The translations under genes and the position numbers were made by a program. The notes under the pieces were generated by a model. It had not been told where the DNA came from and searched no databases. It saw only the letters and a program-made list of their open reading frames with translations. Of a stretch of DNA of 64,000 bases, positions 60,911-64,000 are shown piece after piece (position 1 is the first letter of the stretch; the number at the start of each line of letters is the position of its first letter). Source of the DNA: Roseiarcus sp963822215 (GTDB lineage: Bacteria; Pseudomonadota; Alphaproteobacteria; Rhizobiales; Beijerinckiaceae); the NCBI GenBank assembly GCA_963822215.1, contig CAWGGX010000013.1, forward strand, positions 124,001 through 188,000. The letters run 5' to 3'.

Positions 60911-62478
60911 GCCGCGGCCTTTTCCGCCTCGCGCGCGGCCTTCCAGTTCCAGACGAGCAGTTCATGCAATCGGTTGTTCTTCGTCGCCCCGGACACCATG
61001 CGCTCGAGGACGTCGGTCAGATAAGTCTCGGGATCGACGCCGTGCAGTTTGCAAGTGTTGAGGAGCGACGCAAGAATCGCCCAGGTCTCACCGCCGCCTT
61101 CGTCGCCACAGAACAGACTATTTTTCTTTCCGATGGATATCGGCCGGATCGAACGCTCGACAATGTTCGTGTCCGGCTCCAGCCGCCCGTCCTCCAGGAA
61201 CAGCGTCAGGCCCGACCACCGTTCGAGCGCGTAGTCGATCGCCCCGACCAGGGTCGACTTTCGAGATATGCCGTCTTTGGTGGCTTCGAGCCGCGCCTTC
61301 AAGGCCTCCATCAGCGGCTTCGTCTCGGCCTGCCGGACCGCGCGGCGTTGGTCAGCCTCGAGACCGCGGATCCGCTTCTCAATCGCGTAGACGGCAGCGA
61401 TGCGTTCGATGACCTCTTTGGCGAATGGCGAGTTCGTCGTCTTGTGGACGTCGACGAAGTTTCTTCGCGCGTGAACGAGACAAAATGCCAGGCGGATTTT
61501 CCCCGACGTCTTCTTGTCGCCCGCCAGCGAGGCATAGGCGGCATAACCGTCGACTTGCAGCACACCCTCAAACCCGGTCAGTTGGGTCAGGATCTCCCTC
61601 TTGCCCCGACCGCCCGCGAAGACGTACGCGACCGCCGGAGGCGCCGGCCCTTTCCATGACCGATCGTCCGTCGCATGCGCCCAGAACTGGCAGACTTTTG
61701 TTCGGCCTCGCCCAGGATCGAGCACCCGCACCGGCGTTTCGTCGCAGAACAGGCGAGGATGGCTGTGCATGGCCGCGAGTTGCAGGTCATAGAGCCCCTT
61801 CACCGTCCATGCCGCCCGCTTCATCCAGCGCGCCAGCGTCTGGCGGTCGACGGCGAGGCCATGGCCGGCAAGGATCTGCGTCTGGCGATACAGCGTCGAG
61901 CCCCAGGCGAACTTCGCCGAGGCGATCCATGCGACGAGGGCCGTCGAGGCCATGCCGCTCTCAATCAGGCGGGGGCGCGCCTTGGCCTGAACCACCGTGC
62001 CCTCGCAGGCCCGACAGGCGTATTTGGGGCGGATCGTGCGAAGGATCCGAAGCACCGCGGGAACTCGATCGACCACGTCGTTGACGTCCTCGCCAATGCG
62101 GTGCAACCCGCCCGTGCAGCACGGACACGTCGTCGTCTCCGGCTCGATCGTCACATCGACGCGGGGGAGATGCGTGGGCAAGGCCCCGATGTTCCGGTTG
62201 CGCTTCTTCCGTCCTTCCGAACCGGTCTTGTTCCCGCCCTCGTCCGGGCCGTCGTCATTCGCCGGCGCCGAGAGCGCAGCTTCCGTCGCGACGTCGCTCA
62301 GCCCCAGCGATAATTGCTCCGCGATGATGACGGCGCTCTTTTCCGACCGCGACCCGAAAATGATCGTCCTCAGCTTCACGATCGTCGCCTGCAAGGACTC
62401 GATTTCGCCTTTGCAGGCGAGCACCATCTCGATCAAACGATCGGGGTCGCGAGGCAGGGTTTCGGGGCGAAGCGCCAT
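60907..62478 (-). CDS. tnpC: IS66 transposase TnpC
   Basis: 523-residue DDE transposase. The N-terminal coiled coil (CKGEIESLQATIVKLRTIIF-GSRSEK) is followed by a zinc-finger region (TTCPCCTGGLHRIGEDVND; YACRACEGTVVQAK), then the catalytic domain with LFCDETPVRVLDPGRGRTKV, VLQVDGYAAYASLAGDKKTS and the Glu in DTNIVERSIRPISIGKKNSL. The C-terminal NTCKLHGVDPETYLTDVLER motif is complete. It is 50 bases downstream of tnpB. Confidence 0.96.
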   Translation of the reverse strand: MALRPETLPRDPDRLIEMVLACKGEIESLQATIVKLRTIIFGSRSEKSAVIIAEQLSLGLSDVATEAALSAPANDDGPDEGGNKTGSEGRKKRNRNIGALPTHLPRVDVTIEPETTTCPCCTGGLHRIGEDVNDVVDRVPAVLRILRTIRPKYACRACEGTVVQAKARPRLIESGMASTALVAWIASAKFAWGSTLYRQTQILAGHGLAVDRQTLARWMKRAAWTVKGLYDLQLAAMHSHPRLFCDETPVRVLDPGRGRTKVCQFWAHATDDRSWKGPAPPAVAYVFAGGRGKREILTQLTGFEGVLQVDGYAAYASLAGDKKTSGKIRLAFCLVHARRNFVDVHKTTNSPFAKEVIERIAAVYAIEKRIRGLEADQRRAVRQAETKPLMEALKARLEATKDGISRKSTLVGAIDYALERWSGLTLFLEDGRLEPDTNIVERSIRPISIGKKNSLFCGDEGGGETWAILASLLNTCKLHGVDPETYLTDVLERMVSGATKNNRLHELLVWNWKAAREAEKAAA

Positions 62479-62528
62479 GCAACAACACTAGCAAAAAACG
62501 CCCTGAATCGCCAGCAAAAGCAAGCGTT

Positions 62529-62882
62529 TCAAGCGATCTTATTGGGCCTTCTCACAGCCTTCTGAGCAACATGGGTCCAGTCCAATCCCGCCACCAGAAC
62601 CGAGAGCTGCGTCGCCGTCAGAACAACCGCGCCGTCTTGAATAGGAGGAAAGGTGAATGCGTTTTCTTCGAGCCATTTTGTCATCAGGACCATCCCGGTT
62701 CCGTCCCAGAAAATCATCTTGAGCCGATCTTTCCGCTTCGACCTGAAGACAAAAATATTGCCGCAGTAGGGATCGGCCCCCAATGCCTGTGCGACCATCG
62801 CAACCAAGCCATGGACCCCGCGGCGGAAATCAATCGGTCGCGACGCCACCAATACCTTCAAGTCGCCGCGAAGGCCGATCAC
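62529..62882 (-). CDS. tnpB: IS66 accessory protein TnpB
   Basis: 117-residue protein with the IS66 Orf2 signature: VLVASRPIDFRRGVHGLVAM, YCGNIFVFRSKRKDRLKMIF, WDGTGMVLMTKWLEE. It is needed with TnpA for IS66 transposition. The start overlaps the tnpA stop by ATGA. This is the IS66 protein, unrelated to the RNA-guided nuclease of the same name. Confidence 0.95.
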   Translation of the reverse strand: MIGLRGDLKVLVASRPIDFRRGVHGLVAMVAQALGADPYCGNIFVFRSKRKDRLKMIFWDGTGMVLMTKWLEENAFTFPPIQDGAVVLTATQLSVLVAGLDWTHVAQKAVRRPNKIA

Positions 62883-63346
62883 GACGTGCGACGCAGAGCG
62901 GCCAACACAACCGAAAGCGTCTTGGCGTCGACGCCCTCGGGAACATGAACGCGCGCGCCAGCCGTCTCAATCTCAATCATCCGTCGGGGCGATCCCGATG
63001 CAGGCGCACCTTCGCTACCGCCCATCTCATTCGTGTTGGCAATCGCTACCGGGACGAAAAGCGGCGCCTGCGTCGCCCCCGCTTCCAAAGCCTGCGCCCT
63101 TGCGCGTCTTCGCCAATAATGCAGCAGGCCGCCATTGACGCCATTCTGACGCGCCACCGCTGCGATATTCGCGCCTGGCTCAAAGCTCTCCGACAAAATC
63201 CGCGCCCGCTCCTCATCGCTCCTGCGCAGGTGGCGCGTCGTTCCGGTGATCAACTCGACCCGGCGATAGCGAACACCGGCTGTGCGACTGTCTTTGTGAG
63301 TGTCATTATGACTGTCATTCTTCACGGCGCTATCCGACGCATCCAA
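62879..63346 (-). CDS. tnpA: IS66 accessory protein TnpA
   Basis: 155-residue protein with an N-terminal helix-turn-helix (RRSDEERARILSESFEPGAN, IAAVARQNGVNGGLLHYWRR) and a short C-terminal domain ending GVDAKTLSVVLAALRRTS. It is the first gene of the IS66 operon, 74 bases inside the right terminal repeat. The size is normal. Confidence 0.93.
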   Translation of the reverse strand: MDASDSAVKNDSHNDTHKDSRTAGVRYRRVELITGTTRHLRRSDEERARILSESFEPGANIAAVARQNGVNGGLLHYWRRRARAQALEAGATQAPLFVPVAIANTNEMGGSEGAPASGSPRRMIEIETAGARVHVPEGVDAKTLSVVLAALRRTS

Positions 63347-63428
63347 GGCCCGCTCAGGATGCTATCGAATGCCGCGCGACTTGGTAGGTCCGATCGCCGT
63401 GTGATCGCCGTGCCGCTTACTGAGGATC

Positions 63429-63514
63429 GATATCGCGCCCGCGTTCTCGCCAACCTCCGACGACGCGCAAAGTCTCTCGGCTACACGCTGCACGAGATGC
63501 CGGCGCCGGCATAG
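63429..63514 (+). pseudogene. IS110 family transposase, last 28 codons
   Basis: Directly after the right target duplication the frame RYRARVLANLRRRAKSLGYT ... MPAPA and a stop gives the typical end of an IS110 transposase, in frame with 58941-60210 once IS66 and one duplication copy are removed (451 residues). Confidence 0.92.
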
Positions 63515-63523
63515 TTTCTCAGG

Positions 63524-64000
63524 AAACACTCTCCAACCGCACCGCAATCGGCAATGGGTGATTCCACCCGACGCCAACGCCGCCTTCGTCGCAGCGATGG
63601 AAGACGTGCTGGAAACCTACCAGAAGCCGCGTGATCCCGAGCGGCCCTTGGTTTGTCTCGATGAAACGTCGAAACAGTTGGTCATCGAGACGCGCAAGCC
63701 GATCCCAGCCAAGCCGGGGCAACCGATACGGTACGACTACGAGTACGAACGCAACGGCGTGGCCAACATATTCATGACGTTCGCTCCGCTGGAGGGCTGG
63801 CGCAAAGTCAAGGTCACCGACCATCACGCCGCCGTCGATTACGCGCAGGTGCTCAAAGAACTATCCGACGTGCATCTTCCCGACGCCAAACAGATCGTCC
63901 TGGTTCAGGATAACCTGAGCACGCACACGGCGGCCTCGCTCTACGCGGCCTTCCCACCAGAGGAGGCGCGCCGCCTCGCCAAGCGTTTCGAGTGGCACTA
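63524..64000 (+). pseudogene. IS630 family transposase, 3' catalytic part, runs off the window
   Basis: Continues the transposase begun at 58256: NRQWVIPPDANAAFVAAMED, RPLVCLDETSKQLVIETRKP (first Asp), and KQIVLVQDNLSTHTAASLYA (second Asp). The catalytic glutamate should lie just beyond 64000. The frame is open to the right edge. With the IS110/IS66 insert removed the gene would be intact. Confidence 0.9.

Larger units (their letters stand above)
60211..63420 (-). mobile_element. complete IS66 family element with passenger gene
   Basis: 3210-base element with terminal inverted repeats GTAAGCGG at 60211 and its reverse complement at 63420, and a perfect 8-base target duplication TGAGGATC at 60203-60210 and 63421-63428. 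It carries tnpA, tnpB, tnpC and a UPF0149/YecA-like gene, all on the minus strand, all apparently intact. It is the youngest layer of the nested set. Confidence 0.95.
58714..63523 (+). mobile_element. IS110 family element inserted in IS630, itself split by IS66
   Basis: The element lies between the IS630 codons CTA-AAA-AA and A-AAC-ACT; joining 58713 to 63524 restores the IS630 frame (T-L-K-K-N-T-L-Q). Its transposase (58941-60210 plus 63429-63514) reads across an IS66 insertion. The left non-coding end is 227 bases, the right one only 9, as in the IS110 subgroup that keeps its guide RNA on the left. Exact ends are uncertain by a few A residues. No target duplication, as expected for the family. 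Confidence 0.85.

Overview
The window is a high-GC alphaproteobacterial chromosome segment, most likely from the order Hyphomicrobiales. The evidence is a fixNOQP-fixGHI cluster with a FixK-type regulator, the radA-cvpA-purF order, a rhizobial-type rhamnose ABC locus (rhaI, rhaD, rhaR, rhaTPQS), dispersed palindromic intergenic repeats and many IS elements. The genus cannot be fixed from this sequence.

Bases 1-34000 are mostly core genome. Positions 1-6549 (minus strand) hold the high-affinity cbb3 oxidase fixNOQP, then the assembly genes fixG, fixH and the start of fixI, with a FixK-like Crp/Fnr regulator upstream at 6961-7689. Next come radA, cvpA and purF, a PiT phosphate transporter, an exonuclease/cNMP-CBS-DUF294 pair, a YbhB-like periplasmic protein beside a PrpD remnant, and an M20 peptidase. 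The folate locus is collapsed: folP has lost its middle, folB is absent and folK has lost its start. It is followed by a class IV aminotransferase, a ModE-like regulator, a cytochrome c, a DUF4239 membrane protein and a small GNAT. At 24792-33880 lies an L-rhamnose locus: isomerase and aldolase/dehydrogenase on one strand, regulator and ABC importer on the other. No rhamnulokinase or mutarotase gene is present in it.

Bases 34000-64000 are accessory. A tRNA-Gly 3' fragment (35779-35825) next to a tyrosine recombinase marks the probable left edge of an integrated island. Inside are an ISL3 element, two same-orientation IS5 (IS903-like) copies that bracket about 12.8 kb, an isolated dxr gene, a cobalt-type nitrile hydratase operon, an IS91 remnant and a Tn5053/Tn7-like transposon. 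The last has repeated end sites, a resolvase, a TniA-like transposase and the start of a TniB-like ATPase. A four-gene serine-recombinase element has landed inside the TniA catalytic triad. A 1851-residue kinase/ATPase/histidine-kinase protein follows. The window ends in a three-level nest: IS66 (with exact 8-bp target duplication) inside IS110 inside IS630.

Three genes (fixI, an orphan MFS small subunit, rhaR) each carry one extra base. In all three cases removing one base restores both the reading frame and a GANTC site, the CcrM methylation motif of alphaproteobacteria. This points to methylation-linked long-read errors rather than real mutations, and it matters for how those genes are read.
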